A stretch of 64,000 bases of DNA from Terrimonas rubra (GTDB taxonomy: Bacteria; Bacteroidota; Bacteroidia; Chitinophagales; Chitinophagaceae). A program made the translations under genes and the position numbers. The stretch is taken from the NCBI RefSeq assembly GCF_042686025.1, contig NZ_JBHUOZ010000003.1:434001-498000 (forward strand), read 5' to 3'. Numbering within the stretch: position 1 is the stretch's first letter; each line of letters opens with the position of its first letter. Under the pieces are notes generated by a model. The model saw only the letters and a list, made by a program, of their open reading frames with translations, did not search any database and was not told the origin of the DNA. Positions 35,753 to 46,900 of the stretch are shown piece by piece.

Positions 35753-36523
35753 TTAAAATGATATTTTAAATTCCAGGGCAGTGGGGTCAGTCGTGATATC
35801 GCTGAAAGTACTGGTGATGGTCACTTTCTTTTTATCGGCCGATAAAACGGCATTCTTTCCCTCTACTTTTTTAGCAGGCCTGGGTAAGTTATACACGATG
35901 GTATTTTTTACTTCCATGCCCATAGCGCTCATTTCCTGCATGGCTTTGGTTGCTTCATCATTACCATTCGTAAAAGGATTTTCTTTGGTCTTATCCAGTG
36001 TTTTCTCAATACTGTTTTTAGTATAGGTGGTGATATAATACTCGTCAAAAGTAGCGCCTAATAAAGATTCTTTATCTTCCTCTACCGCCTCACCTTTACC
36101 GTCGTCCAGTACTTTATCCATGGTGGTATTTAAAAAACGTTGCGATAAAATATTGATCTTTTCAATATCGGTAAGGTTTTTAAATGGAATGTTGGACTGG
36201 GTATAAAAAACGCCACTGTCAACATTTATATTAATACGGATATTACCGGCTGATAACAATTGTTTTTCTTCGGCAGTAAGCTTGTCATTTTTTGCTGCCA
36301 GGTCTTTAACCTGTATCAGTGTATCAATTTGTTTTTCCCTTGCCTGCTCTAATTGCTGCTCCTGGCCCATAGCTTTGACCATTTCAAATACTTCGCCCAG
36401 GTCAATTTTAGTATCTAAAGAACCGGTACCGTTTTCGTTGATGGTAATATTCCTTACAATTTCAAGGCAACCTGTTAAGGAAAATAATGAGGCGATGAGT
36501 AACAGTGAGAATAATTTTTTCAT
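35753..36523 (-). CDS. Predicted lipoprotein of unknown function
   Basis: This is a 256-residue protein with a clear lipobox SLTGC (Cys19). The mature part starts with a beta-rich stretch (LEIVRNITINENGTGSLD), then a charged helical region (about 50-90). It has a long middle segment rich in Asp, Glu and Lys and a closing beta stretch (VTITSTFSDITTD). I do not recognise a named domain. The N-terminal pattern is like that of small surface or periplasmic lipoproteins in which a conserved Cys is followed by a beta domain. It stands alone: ribF is convergent, and the TlpA-family gene upstream has its own terminator. Confidence 0.75.
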   Translation of the reverse strand: MKKLFSLLLIASLFSLTGCLEIVRNITINENGTGSLDTKIDLGEVFEMVKAMGQEQQLEQAREKQIDTLIQVKDLAAKNDKLTAEEKQLLSAGNIRININVDSGVFYTQSNIPFKNLTDIEKINILSQRFLNTTMDKVLDDGKGEAVEEDKESLLGATFDEYYITTYTKNSIEKTLDKTKENPFTNGNDEATKAMQEMSAMGMEVKNTIVYNLPRPAKKVEGKNAVLSADKKKVTITSTFSDITTDPTALEFKISF

Positions 36524-36628
36524 GTATTGTTGTATAGTTTAAAAAGCAAAAATAACATCTATACCCACTTCATGGGTATTTTATAACCGGAAACTGGTTT
36601 TTTAACGAAATAACCGGGCGGTCAATAA

Positions 36629-36660
36629 ACAATAAAGCCGGCAAGCGCCGGCTTTATTGT
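36629..36660 (-). terminator. Terminator of the large TlpA-family gene
   Basis: A perfect 14-bp stem ACAATAAAGCCGGC/GCCGGCTTTATTGT with a 4-base loop lies just after the TlpA-family stop codon on the minus strand. The 3' arm ends in a T-rich stretch. Confidence 0.85.
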
Positions 36661-36680
36661 CTGGTAAACACCATTTTATA

Positions 36681-38609
36681 TTAGAATGCTTTGCCGGAGG
36701 CAGAAGCTTCTTTTGCCAGGTCGATCATCACGCTTAATTCCTCTACTAATTTGTCATCACTGCCACTGAATCCTACTGATTTAAAGCGTACTTTACCGTC
36801 AGCACCAATAATGAATTTGGTGGGGATGCCGTCTACTTTAAAATCGGTAACCACTTTATTTTCATTATCTAACAGTACATCAAAACTGTATTTGTTTTTT
36901 TCAATAAAGTCACCGGCGTTTTTCTTTTTATCATCTACCTGCTCCCAGGTATTTACAAATAAGAATTTAACATTGGGGTCTTCTTTGTATTTGTCCACCG
37001 CTTTTTGCATACCGGGGAAAGAAGCGATACAAGGGCCGCACCAGGTAGCCCAGAAATCAACGATAACGGTTTTACCTTTTAACTCGGTAATATCTGTTTT
37101 TTTACCATCCAGGTTGTATAACGCAAAAGTAGGGGCTGTTTCGTTGAGGATAGATTTTTTCAACTCCTCTACCATTTTCAGGTAGCTCTCTTTTTGTAAA
37201 GCGGTAATATAATCATCATAACCGGCTTCGCTTTTGTTTGTTTTTACATAAGCTTCTTTCAGCAGGTCTTTAATTTCTGAATTGGCTTTACCATCTTTTA
37301 CAAATGTTTCCAGGTCTTTTTTATACTTGGCAACAGGTAATGCTTTAGCGGCCAGTAAAGCATAGGTAGCATTTTCATCTACATTTTTACCCTCGGCAAT
37401 AACCAGGGCTGCTTCTTTGGCATAAGGCAGGCCTTTTTTATAGTTACCCATGCGGTATTGGATCATGGCATAACTGTCGGCAAACATACCGTAAGTTGAT
37501 TTACGCTGCTCATCCCATTGTTTGGTGGTCAGGTAATCCGGTTTTTTAACGGTTGGTTTTTTCCATTCTGCTTTGGTGGTATTTACTGCAAAGCGGGATA
37601 GTTCTTCAGCCAGGGGCAGGTTACTGCTGTCTTTCTGCATTTCCCAGGCCACGCTGTTGTATAAACGGGCTTTGGCTACATTGTCTTTGACGTCAGCGGT
37701 TTCAAGCACTTTTTTCAAACCGTCCCAGTCTTTTGCTTTAATATACAGCGGTATTAAACGTTCTTTATAAAAAGCCAGGTTGGGTTTTAAGAAAGCCCAG
37801 TTTGAGTCAACTTCGGCTTTGGCCGTAATATCTGCCAGCATTTTTTCTTTTTTGGCCAGGTCCTGCTCACGGTTAAAATTGTTCAGGGCATCGCTGGCAA
37901 CCCATTGGCCGTTGGGGAATTTTTCTTTCTTCAGGTCTGTGAATATTTTAGCCTGTTGTGGCAATTTAGCCAGGCCGTATAAAGAGGTCAGGGTATTATA
38001 GTCGGCTTCGGTTTTTAAACCGGTTTTCAATAAGTCCTCAATTTCTTTTTGTACGCGTGCCGGACCTTCAGCTTTGTTTACCGTGTTAAACATGCGCAGG
38101 TAGGCAAGGTTGTTGGCTTTTTTGCTGTCGGGGTGTAATTCAAATTCTTTTTCATAGGCTTTTAAAGCCGCTTCATTATTAGCTTCAAGGCCTACGGTTG
38201 TGCCATAGTATTGGTCGTAAAACGATTTGCTTACATAACTGCCTTGCTTGGGCTTACCATCTTTATATAAATGAATATAGAAGCCTTTATTAAAATTATT
38301 ATCAAATTTTTTATCGGCTGTAAAAGCAAAGTAGATAAAGTTGCTGGCAGTGTCGGTGGGTACTACACCTACCAAACGGCCATTGCTGCGGCGTAAAGGT
38401 ATCTCTACTACCTTTTGCCCGGCCCCTAACTGGTAACCGATAGCTTCGGGTAATAACTGTATACCGGTGAGGTCGCCGCCTTGCTGGTAGGAGATATGAA
38501 TGGTATCACCGGCTTTGGGCTGTTCCGGTGTGTAGGTGAAATTGGATTGGGCATAGCTGGCGGTGCTGCCTGCTATTAATACGCCCAGGAGGACATTTTT
38601 AATATACAT
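36681..38609 (-). CDS. Large TlpA-family thiol-disulfide oxidoreductase with helical-repeat region
   Basis: This is a 642-residue secreted protein. A signal peptide (ending TASYAQ, residue 21) is followed by a beta-sandwich domain (about 22-125). A long helical region with TPR-like spacing (about 140-480; for example NNEAALKAYEKEFELHPDSKKANNLA-type helices) comes next. The C-terminal thioredoxin domain carries WCGPC (Cys524, Cys527) and the cis-Pro loop VDGIPTKFIIG. The C-terminal domain is a clear TlpA/ResA type, probably reducing disulfides of exported proteins. The repeat region may recruit a partner. The gene is flanked by a terminator and stands alone. The role is inferred from the fold only. 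Confidence 0.85.
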   Translation of the reverse strand: MYIKNVLLGVLIAGSTASYAQSNFTYTPEQPKAGDTIHISYQQGGDLTGIQLLPEAIGYQLGAGQKVVEIPLRRSNGRLVGVVPTDTASNFIYFAFTADKKFDNNFNKGFYIHLYKDGKPKQGSYVSKSFYDQYYGTTVGLEANNEAALKAYEKEFELHPDSKKANNLAYLRMFNTVNKAEGPARVQKEIEDLLKTGLKTEADYNTLTSLYGLAKLPQQAKIFTDLKKEKFPNGQWVASDALNNFNREQDLAKKEKMLADITAKAEVDSNWAFLKPNLAFYKERLIPLYIKAKDWDGLKKVLETADVKDNVAKARLYNSVAWEMQKDSSNLPLAEELSRFAVNTTKAEWKKPTVKKPDYLTTKQWDEQRKSTYGMFADSYAMIQYRMGNYKKGLPYAKEAALVIAEGKNVDENATYALLAAKALPVAKYKKDLETFVKDGKANSEIKDLLKEAYVKTNKSEAGYDDYITALQKESYLKMVEELKKSILNETAPTFALYNLDGKKTDITELKGKTVIVDFWATWCGPCIASFPGMQKAVDKYKEDPNVKFLFVNTWEQVDDKKKNAGDFIEKNKYSFDVLLDNENKVVTDFKVDGIPTKFIIGADGKVRFKSVGFSGSDDKLVEELSVMIDLAKEASASGKAF

Positions 38610-38735
38610 GACTATAACTGTTTATGTTAACAATAATATCTTATTATTTCATACGGGCTGTAAGTGTATTAATACACTTTGTTTATGGCAATCGTGGTGG
38701 CAGTGGTCAGCTCAATAGCATTACTGCAGTTAAAT

Positions 38736-38747
38736 GGAGCGTCGCAA
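38736..38747 (-). repeat. Dispersed intergenic repeat, core only, copy C
   Basis: This reads GGAGCGTCGCAA, the exact reverse complement of the TTGCGACGCTCC core of the copies at 34628 and 54373. It lies between the TlpA-family and S9 peptidase genes. The flanks do not obviously match the other copies. Confidence 0.5.
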
Positions 38748-38826
38748 CTATGTTCAATCAGGGCTATACAGCCGGGGCTCCATATAAATTTAAACAGGCA
38801 GGTAAATGGTGCCACTAAAGTTAGGA

Positions 38827-41244
38827 TTAGTTTTTTAAAGTTGTTTCAAATAATTTTAAAATGCGTTTATATTCATCGGTCCAGCTGCTGGGTTCAACAA
38901 AACCATGGCTTTCTACGGGGTAGGAAGCCAGTTCCCAGTTATCCTTGCCCAGCTCAATCAGCTTCTGGGATAGTTTTACCACATCCTGGTAGTGTACATT
39001 ATCATCTACCACGCCATGGCACATGAGCAGGTTGCCTTTGAGGCCGCCGGCAAAGTAAATGGGAGAGCTGCGTTTGTAAGCAATACTGTCCTGTGCAGGC
39101 TCGTTCAGGATATTGGCAGTGTAACCGTGGTTATAGTTGGCCCAGTCGGTAACCGGGCGTAAAGCCGCACCCGATTTAAACACCTCCGGCTCCGTAAACA
39201 AGGCCATTAAAGAGATAAAGCCCCCGTATGAACCACCATAGATGCCAATATTTTTGGGATTAACGCCGAAGTTCTGTGTCATGTATTTCACTGCGTCAAC
39301 ATGATCGGAAAGGTCTTTGCCTCCCATATGACGGTAGATGCCGGTACGCCAGTCGCGGCCATAACCCGCACTGCCGCGGTAATCAATATCCATTACATAA
39401 TAACCGGCATCAGCCAGCAGGTTATTGAACATGTATTCACGGAAATAGGAGCTCCACCATTTGTGGGCATTTTGTAAATAGCCGGCGCCGTGTACAAATA
39501 ATACGGCCGGTTTGCCGGGGTGGGGATTAGCCGGCTTGTATACCCTTGCATATACCTGTGCACCATCGGCAGCAGTAAAGCTGATCACATCGGGCTGGCG
39601 CCAGGCGTAGCTGTTAAACTCTGCTGATCTTGCTTTAAAAGTTATTTGCTGCGGTTTGGCGCCGGGTTGGTTGGCCTGTATATATAATTCCCAGGGTTGG
39701 GTGGGGGTAGAATATAAAAAGGCAATTTGTTTTTCATCTGGTGACAGGGTCACATTATTGGCTCCCTCCATAATGGTAATACGTTCTTTTTTACCGGAAG
39801 CAATATGCAGGCGGTAAAAATGTTTTTCACCGGGGTGTACTTCGTTGGTGGTGATATAGAAGTATTGATTGTTGTTGGAGAGTTGTGCATCCTGTACTTC
39901 GTAATTACCATTGGTTAACTGTGTCTTTTTACCGGTATTAAAGTTGAAAGTATAAATATGCGCATAACCACTTTCCTCGGACTGGTACCAGGTAGTTACC
40001 GGGTCTATCCAGCCACCACTGCGCCAGCCGCCGGGTCCACCGATCCAGGCTTCGTTACGTTCACGGTTTACCAGGGTAAGTTTTTTGGTGGCGGCATCCC
40101 AGCCCATGATCCATTTATCTTTATTATCCAGGGCTCTTATTTGTATAGTGGCATATTTACCATCAGGCGACCAGTTGGCGCTGCCCCAGTTTAATTTCCT
40201 GTTTTCCGGCTTTTTCTTAAACAGGGCAGGGTAGTCTTTTGCATAATCCGGTGCATCCAGGATGCCGGGTATGGAGTCGGTAGAAAAACTATAAATGGTG
40301 TCCAGCGTCCTGTCATAAATATAAAACTCATTAGGTGTTTGTACACTGCCCACTTTGGTCCTGCTGGGTATATTGGTGGTATAACCCGATGCAGTAACAT
40401 AGTCCGGTACAAAGGTGGATACAGAACTAGCTGCCGGTTGCGGGCTGAGTATATAACTAACAAACCGCCCGTCAGGACTCAGGTTAAGCCCGCGTAAGGT
40501 TTTGCCCTGTAACTGGATGCCGCGTTTGGCAGGTTGTTCCACTGATTTATTGTAACGTTCCCTTTCTTTCCGGTTGTCATCACGCTGGCGTAATACTTCA
40601 AACAAAAACAGCTGGTCGTTTTTTAACCATTCGTCCTGTTTGTTGGTGTTTTGATTGCCGGCTCCCTGGCCACCACGACCACCACCTCCTGCGCCACGGC
40701 CCATTGGCGGTGCGGCAGCGGGTGCAGTGCTTCCTTCGGTCTTAATTTCGGTAAGCTGTTCGGTAGTACCGGTGCTGATATCCCAGGCATACAGGTTTTG
40801 TGAACGGCTGTAAACAATGCGGCTATCGTTAAAGTAAAAGCCGGGATTGCTTTCCCAATCAGCCGTCTGGGTAATACGTAAAGTGCGGGCGGGTTTTAAA
40901 GTGGTATAAAAAATATCGCCGTCCTTCACATATACATAGGCTGTACGTTTGGTATTATAGGTAACCGCACTGGCATAAAGAATATTTGTTTTCTCCTGCG
41001 GTGTGGCTTTTACGGGTGTTTTATTACCGGCCGTAATATAATAGATGGAATCGCTGGTATTATTATCCGGGTTCCAGGTGAAATAAACGGTACTGCCATT
41101 TATATCCCACTGGGGCGTGCCGGGCTGGGTACCCATCCATTTCGGGTCCCGCATGATCTTTTCTACGGTAAGCGGGGAGAGGGATTGGGCGGTAAGGGAA
41201 GAGCTAAGCAGTGCTCCAATAAAAAAGAGTATTAAATAACGCAT
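38827..41244 (-). CDS. S9-family prolyl oligopeptidase / dipeptidyl peptidase IV-like
   Basis: This is an 805-residue secreted serine peptidase. A signal peptide (about 1-19) leads into a beta-propeller domain (about 30-530) with repeated blade motifs such as LSPDGRFVSYI and WSPDGKYATIQI. The alpha/beta hydrolase domain (about 545-805) has the catalytic triad S672 in YGGSYGGF, Asp747/748 in GVVDDNVHYQD and H780 in VESHGF. A low-complexity insert of about 30 residues rich in Gly, Ala and Arg lies in the propeller near residues 176-205. Such enzymes remove dipeptides or short peptides in the periplasm. The gene stands alone on the minus strand. Confidence 0.92.
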   Translation of the reverse strand: MRYLILFFIGALLSSSLTAQSLSPLTVEKIMRDPKWMGTQPGTPQWDINGSTVYFTWNPDNNTSDSIYYITAGNKTPVKATPQEKTNILYASAVTYNTKRTAYVYVKDGDIFYTTLKPARTLRITQTADWESNPGFYFNDSRIVYSRSQNLYAWDISTGTTEQLTEIKTEGSTAPAAAPPMGRGAGGGGRGGQGAGNQNTNKQDEWLKNDQLFLFEVLRQRDDNRKERERYNKSVEQPAKRGIQLQGKTLRGLNLSPDGRFVSYILSPQPAASSVSTFVPDYVTASGYTTNIPSRTKVGSVQTPNEFYIYDRTLDTIYSFSTDSIPGILDAPDYAKDYPALFKKKPENRKLNWGSANWSPDGKYATIQIRALDNKDKWIMGWDAATKKLTLVNRERNEAWIGGPGGWRSGGWIDPVTTWYQSEESGYAHIYTFNFNTGKKTQLTNGNYEVQDAQLSNNNQYFYITTNEVHPGEKHFYRLHIASGKKERITIMEGANNVTLSPDEKQIAFLYSTPTQPWELYIQANQPGAKPQQITFKARSAEFNSYAWRQPDVISFTAADGAQVYARVYKPANPHPGKPAVLFVHGAGYLQNAHKWWSSYFREYMFNNLLADAGYYVMDIDYRGSAGYGRDWRTGIYRHMGGKDLSDHVDAVKYMTQNFGVNPKNIGIYGGSYGGFISLMALFTEPEVFKSGAALRPVTDWANYNHGYTANILNEPAQDSIAYKRSSPIYFAGGLKGNLLMCHGVVDDNVHYQDVVKLSQKLIELGKDNWELASYPVESHGFVEPSSWTDEYKRILKLFETTLKN

Positions 41245-41370
41245 GATGATGAGTTAAGGACGAAAAATATTTAAGGTGCTAAATTTAATTAATTCAGTTG
41301 GTTTAATATTTTATAAGATGAGATATTTCCCTCTTCAGGGGTATTTACATGAAATCAAGTGTAAAAACAA

Positions 41371-41398
41371 AAGAGGTTACCCTGAAGGATAACCTCTT
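41371..41398 (-). terminator. Terminator of the second SusC/SusD operon
   Basis: A 9-bp perfect stem AAGAGGTTA/TAACCTCTT is followed on the minus strand by TTGTTTTT. It lies about 33 bases after the DUF4397 stop codon. Confidence 0.85.
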
Positions 41399-41431
41399 GT
41401 AAAAAGCTTTGTTTTAAAGCACTATTGTGAA

Positions 41432-42217
41432 TTAGTAGTTTATGAACGAACTGAACATTCTTGTTTGTGCTGCGGTACTGGCTGTGCTGGTATAACTGCC
41501 CCTGAATACAAAAGTGTAATGTCTTTTGGCTCGGGGCGTAAGTATTACCCTTATAAACTGGTTAGTACCGGTTCCGGTATTTACCAGGTCAGTAGTGGTG
41601 CCCGTTAACCGGACAGTAAAGGTGTCCACTACATTTGCCGGGTATGGGATAAACTCTGTTACATCAGTGATCTTTACATTGGTGGCAATGTTTTGTTTCT
41701 GAACAGCAGAGTAAATATCAATACCCGGAAGGTCTACTTTACTGTAAACAAAATTAGCGATCCTTATCCTGGCCATTCCATCATCAGTAGTGTTGATTTT
41801 GGTTTCAACAACTTTTTGCTTGGGGGTGGAAATGGTATCATATAAAAAGACCGTATAATTTTTTTGAGGCATCACATCAACCGGAAAGGTTAAAGGTACC
41901 TGAGTCGCAGTACGTAAGGTATCGCGAACCTGGAATGTATGCAGCCCGCTTGTTAAAGCAAAGGCATATGCCGTAGAAGCTGTTGGGAAAACACCTCCCG
42001 ATGCTATTACAGCGCCGGATGTTAAGGCTCCGTCAACATAAATAGCGTTACGGCTGGCATTAACGGTGGCAATATAAGCCTGCATCATCGCCTTATTGCC
42101 CAGGTCCATGTTTTCGGTTGCCCTTCTTGGCGCACCATTGTCCTTTGCACAGCCTATGAAACTGAGTGCGGCAACCAGCGCCAGGATATATTGTATATTA
42201 AATATTTTTTTAGACAT
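41432..42217 (-). CDS. DUF4397-like lipoprotein
   Basis: This is a 261-residue lipoprotein with lipobox FIGC (Cys23). It has two beta-sandwich-like DUF4397 units: NAIYVDGALTSG to NYTVFLYD, then RIRIANFVYSKVDLPGIDIY onward. The family is of unknown function and is common downstream of SusD in Bacteroidota, where it is presumed to be surface-exposed. It is the last gene of the operon SusC-SusD-DUF4397, starting 18 bases after the SusD stop, and is followed by a terminator. Confidence 0.8.
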   Translation of the reverse strand: MSKKIFNIQYILALVAALSFIGCAKDNGAPRRATENMDLGNKAMMQAYIATVNASRNAIYVDGALTSGAVIASGGVFPTASTAYAFALTSGLHTFQVRDTLRTATQVPLTFPVDVMPQKNYTVFLYDTISTPKQKVVETKINTTDDGMARIRIANFVYSKVDLPGIDIYSAVQKQNIATNVKITDVTEFIPYPANVVDTFTVRLTGTTTDLVNTGTGTNQFIRVILTPRAKRHYTFVFRGSYTSTASTAAQTRMFSSFINY

Positions 42218-42235
42218 AGATAGATGTTTAAAAGA

Positions 42236-43888
42236 TTATTCAGGTTTTGAAAACCATTGTTCTATTGTATGATAATCAGGTCTGTTACCGCCTATTTTAT
42301 TAAACTCTGCCAGGTTGTAAGCTTCTGAAGCGCCACGGGGCAAACATCTTTGAACCGGCAGGAAGTTATTGGTTGGCCACAGATCAGCATTGTCCGGTAC
42401 AGCAAAATTCCTGTACACGGGGAAGCCTCCTTCCTGGTCAACAGCATAATGGTAACGACGCAGATCCACCCATGTTTCAATTGCACCGTGAATAAACAGG
42501 GCAATATATTTTTGTAACATGATTTTCGATAAGGTTAAATTATTCTCATCGGTAGGAATATTATTAGGGTCTGCAAAATAAGCTGCCCTCGTGGTGGCAT
42601 TCATTCTCCTGGCCGCGGGAACATTTCCTTCATAATCCGCTACCAGCAGGTCAAAACTCAGATTTACACCTAAGGTATAAGCGGCTAGTGCCTGACCTTT
42701 TAACCCTTTTCTGTATAAGGCTTCTGCTTTCATGAACTGTACCTCGCTGGCAGTAATAATAGGGAATTTTGCATCGTTTTTAAACAGGTACCTGCTGCCG
42801 GCATCATTAGCGGGGGCTGTAGTGGTAGTATAAGGCTGACCATTGTATCCTTCCGGCTGATCTGCTGCAACCAAACCGTCTGCACCTTTCGTTGGTCTTC
42901 CACCCAGGTAAGTACCATTGGCATTTTCCCTGATCAGGTAAGGAGCTCTCGGATCTACCATTGGTGTAGCCGTGTTGGTTAAAGCCGGGTTTTTGCCCGA
43001 TAAAAGCTCGGCCGCAAACCTTGTCTGGCGAAGTGTATTACAGTTACCACGGAATGCTGCAAAGTAATTGAACGTAGCGCTTACACCGGTTTGTGCAAAA
43101 CGCATGGTGGTGTTATCATTGTTACTGGTCATATTGGCCAGGTTACAATATTTAATTACCGAGTCGGCAGAATAAGTGGATTTGTTGGTCAGGTGATTGA
43201 AAGAACGGGCCAGTACGGCATAGGTGAATTTTTTCCATTTCTCAACATCACCATTATTCATATAGGCGTCTCCTTTGGCAAGGTTTGCCTGGCTTACACC
43301 GTCGCCGGTTCTGCTTAAATAATCCAGGGCCATATGGCATTCGGCCCTTACCCTGTCATATACCTCCGACTGAGGATCGTACCGGAAAGTGAGCAGGTCT
43401 TTAAAAGCATCATGTAAAATCACTTCTCCATGAAGATTGGTTAATGTAAGCCAGCTCCATGCCCTGATGGCATATACCACACCCACATAGTCCCATTTCT
43501 TTTCTTCGGTGCCCCATTCAATCACTTTTTCTATATTCATCCCCTGGCCAAAGTAATGTGCTGCCCATACAGCACCCATTACACTTGATGTATTGGAAAA
43601 GGGCGATTGAGGTCCCATCCGGTCATACTGGTTGTTGGTGGTATTGGTAGCCCAGTATTGTACATAACGGGCAATATAAAGTATATCATTTTGTGTACCG
43701 TAACCACTGCCTGCGGCAGAAAAGTTAGCGGTCATATTGGCTATAATATTAGGCAGTAATTCCTCTATTGGTTTTTTAACGTCCGCGTTGGGATTCAGGT
43801 AGGCGTCGTCTATTTTCTTGCTGCAGGAACTGGTAAATAACCCTACCAGTAAACTACCTGCCAGGCAAATGGAATATATCTTTTTCAT
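42236..43888 (-). CDS. SusD-like outer membrane lipoprotein (SusD_2 type)
   Basis: This is a 550-residue lipoprotein with lipobox FTSSC (Cys22). It has the pattern of the second SusD family (PF12771-like): DAYLNPNADVKKPIEELLPN near the start, ARYVQYWATNTTNNQYDRM, KGDAYMNNGDVEKWKKFTYA and FMKAEALYRKGLKGQALAAY. The C-terminal part has IMLQKYIALFIHGAIETWVD and YHTIEQWFSKPE. It should cap the SusC protein encoded 18 bases upstream. No glycan-active enzyme gene is near, so the ligand could be a peptide or a non-sugar compound. Confidence 0.92.
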   Translation of the reverse strand: MKKIYSICLAGSLLVGLFTSSCSKKIDDAYLNPNADVKKPIEELLPNIIANMTANFSAAGSGYGTQNDILYIARYVQYWATNTTNNQYDRMGPQSPFSNTSSVMGAVWAAHYFGQGMNIEKVIEWGTEEKKWDYVGVVYAIRAWSWLTLTNLHGEVILHDAFKDLLTFRYDPQSEVYDRVRAECHMALDYLSRTGDGVSQANLAKGDAYMNNGDVEKWKKFTYAVLARSFNHLTNKSTYSADSVIKYCNLANMTSNNDNTTMRFAQTGVSATFNYFAAFRGNCNTLRQTRFAAELLSGKNPALTNTATPMVDPRAPYLIRENANGTYLGGRPTKGADGLVAADQPEGYNGQPYTTTTAPANDAGSRYLFKNDAKFPIITASEVQFMKAEALYRKGLKGQALAAYTLGVNLSFDLLVADYEGNVPAARRMNATTRAAYFADPNNIPTDENNLTLSKIMLQKYIALFIHGAIETWVDLRRYHYAVDQEGGFPVYRNFAVPDNADLWPTNNFLPVQRCLPRGASEAYNLAEFNKIGGNRPDYHTIEQWFSKPE

Positions 43889-43906
43889 TCGTTAATTTTT
43901 TAAGGT

Positions 43907-46900
43907 TTAAAAGGATGCTTTTAATCCAAAATTCCAGCTGATCGGAGCGGGTAGCTTGCCCCAGTCAAAACCAAACGAGCCTACACCCCTTGCACCGGCC
44001 GTATTACCATTTGATAAGGGATCGCCGCCGGTATAGTTGGTTAATAAAATCAGGTCGTTACCGGTAATAAAGAATCCAAGATTTTTTATCCCTTTTATAA
44101 CGTTAGAAATTTTAGCAGGGAACGTATAGCTTAACGTAATATCTCTTAAGCGGAACCAGTTTACATCTTTTTCAATAAAGGCTTCTTCCGGCATATATTG
44201 ATAAGTATAATAATTATCCTGGTAAGCAGGTATTACTACTATAGTGTTTTTGGTTGGAGTGGCTGTATTTTCTAAACCATCCTGTAAAACACCTTCCAGC
44301 ACACGGGGCGTGTAACGGTCGGCTGTTACCGGGCTTCTTCCATAGTTGGTCAGGAACATTTTGGTAGCATTAAAAATGTCGCCACCCACTTTAAGGTCCC
44401 AAACAAAATTCAAACGCCAGTTTTTATAACGAAGCGCATTAACCCAGCCTATAGTGAAATCAGGGTTCCTGTCGCCACGGATTTTAAAGGTAGGATCGTA
44501 AACGGGTAAACCATTTGTTTTATCAATCAGGATCTGGCCCTGGTTATTTCTTAAATAACCATAAGCAGTAATGGTTGTTGTGGGATATCCTTTCATTACA
44601 CCGGCCCTTGCATTCTGGAATATCCAGGTATCTGCAATATAATATTCCGGTACATTTTCAGGAAGGTACTCCACTTTGTTCCACATTTTATTAAAGTTGA
44701 AAGTAGTGGTCCAGTCAAAATCTCTTTTCTTAACCACATTAGAAGTCAGCGTTACTTCCACGCCCTGGTTCCTGGTAGCACCCACGTTCAATGAGTTTAA
44801 CACAAAACCTGTTGCATAGCTAAGCCTGAAGTTACCGTCAACGATCTGGTCTTCATTCAGGGTGTTATAATATGCAGCATCAACGGTGATCAGGTTCCTG
44901 AATAACCGTAATTCTGTACCTACTTCATAAGTTTTTTGTTTCTCCGGCTCCAGGAAAGGATTGGCCCTGGTAAAACCATAGTTAAAGCCGCCTCCGCTGG
45001 AAGTAGTGTTGGTGAACACTGATTGGGTTGAATAAGGACTGTTGATCCTTGCCGTTGAAGCCAATGATGTTCTCAGTTTGAAGTAGTCGATCACACCTCC
45101 CTCTTTCATACCGGGGAAAATATCACTCAGTATAAAGCTCAGACTACCACCCGGGTAATTATATTTCCTGTTCTGTTTGGGTAAGGTAGAAGCCTCTTCA
45201 AAGCGGTGCGTATAGTTAAGGAAGATCATATTCTTCCAGTTAGTGGCAAACTCACCAAAAGTGGCAAACTGGCGGAAGATAGAGACGTTATATTCTCCCA
45301 AAGCATTTCTTAAAAGACGAACCCTGGAAGTAGGATCAGTATTGTTACTGTCTGTTCTGTTGGGATCTACTAACCGGTCGCCGGTAACCGCGAACATAGA
45401 GGTTTTATAATCCTGCCACATGGTACCTACCATTAAACGGAAATTAAAATTGCCGAATGTTTTCCTGGCTGTACCGGTAATGGTATGGTTATAACCTTCA
45501 TATTTTCTCCAGAAATTATCCTGGCGTCCTCTTACAGAAGCGGCAATGAAATAAGAATTGGGATGGTATTGCAGGTGTCCTTCTGTATTATATCGTTCGT
45601 AACCAAAGCGGCCGGAAATGGTGATCCAGTCGGTAGGGTTAATATTAACAGACAGGTTGGTGGTATAACGTTTGGTCATATCCTTGTTCTTGTTAAAATT
45701 AACATTGAATAAGGGGCTGTCAAACTCTGCATTGGGGTTATCAATATTTTCCTGGAATATGGATTCTTTTAAACCGTTAGGATCAGAAAAACGGCGGATA
45801 TCATCAAAGGCGGGCCATACCAGTAAGCTGTTCATAAAGCCGCCTAAACTGCCCAACACTTTTTTGTTATCCGTATTGGTGTAGGTAAAGGTTGGCGTAA
45901 TGTCTAGGAATTTACCAAATTTGGTAGTATTGGTAACACGTAAGGTAGTACGTTTATAGGCGTTGTTCGGTACTACACCATCCTGGTCAAAAAATGAACC
46001 GGTAACCCTGAACAATGAATTTTTAAAACCAAAGTCAGCACCTAAATTATGTGTTTGGGCGAAGCCTGTTTTAAAGAAGTTATCAATATTGTTGAATGTT
46101 TCAGCACCAGCCGGATAAGCCGGGCCAAATGCACGGAAGGTTCCGGAAGCTACACCGTTGGTACCGGATTGGTAGGTATCCAGTGTTTCCTGGAAACGGG
46201 TAAGTTTAGATGCCCTGAAGCTATTGTCGTATTGAAGAGCCAGTTTACTGCTCTTGGCTTTACGGGTAGTAATAATGATAGCACCCGAACTTGCCTGACT
46301 GCCATATAAAGCGGTGGCCTCAGGTCCTTTTAAGATAGTTACACTTTCAATATCGTTGGGGTTAATATCTGAAATACGGTTATTATAGTCTGTATTACGG
46401 TTAACATTGGCCGTTAAACCTGTTCTGTCCGGTGTTCCTACACCGCTGCCGCCGTAAGAGTTTTCGTCTATAGTCTGGTTATCAATTACAATACCATCAA
46501 TAACAAATAAAGGTTGGTTGCTTAGTGCGAGGGAGTTAAAACCCCTTAAAACGATGGAGGTAGAGGCACCTGCTAAACCCGAACTCGGGCTGATGGTAAG
46601 ACCCGCAACACGTCCCTGTAAGCTGTTTAAAAAGTTTTCCCTTTGTGTTTCGGCGATATCATCACCGCTAACTTTTTGAACGGAATATCCTAACTCCCGG
46701 GGATTTCTTTTAATATCCATAGCCGTTACCACTACCTCACCCAGGTCACCTGATGTGGCTTTTAAGGTAATACTGATGCTGCCGTCAGCACCTACTTTCA
46801 CATCCTGGGATTCAAATCCTACATAGGAAATCTGTAAGGTTTCGCCTGGTGCGGCTGAAATTTTAAAATCGCCGGCTGCATCGGTCTGTGTGATCCGCCG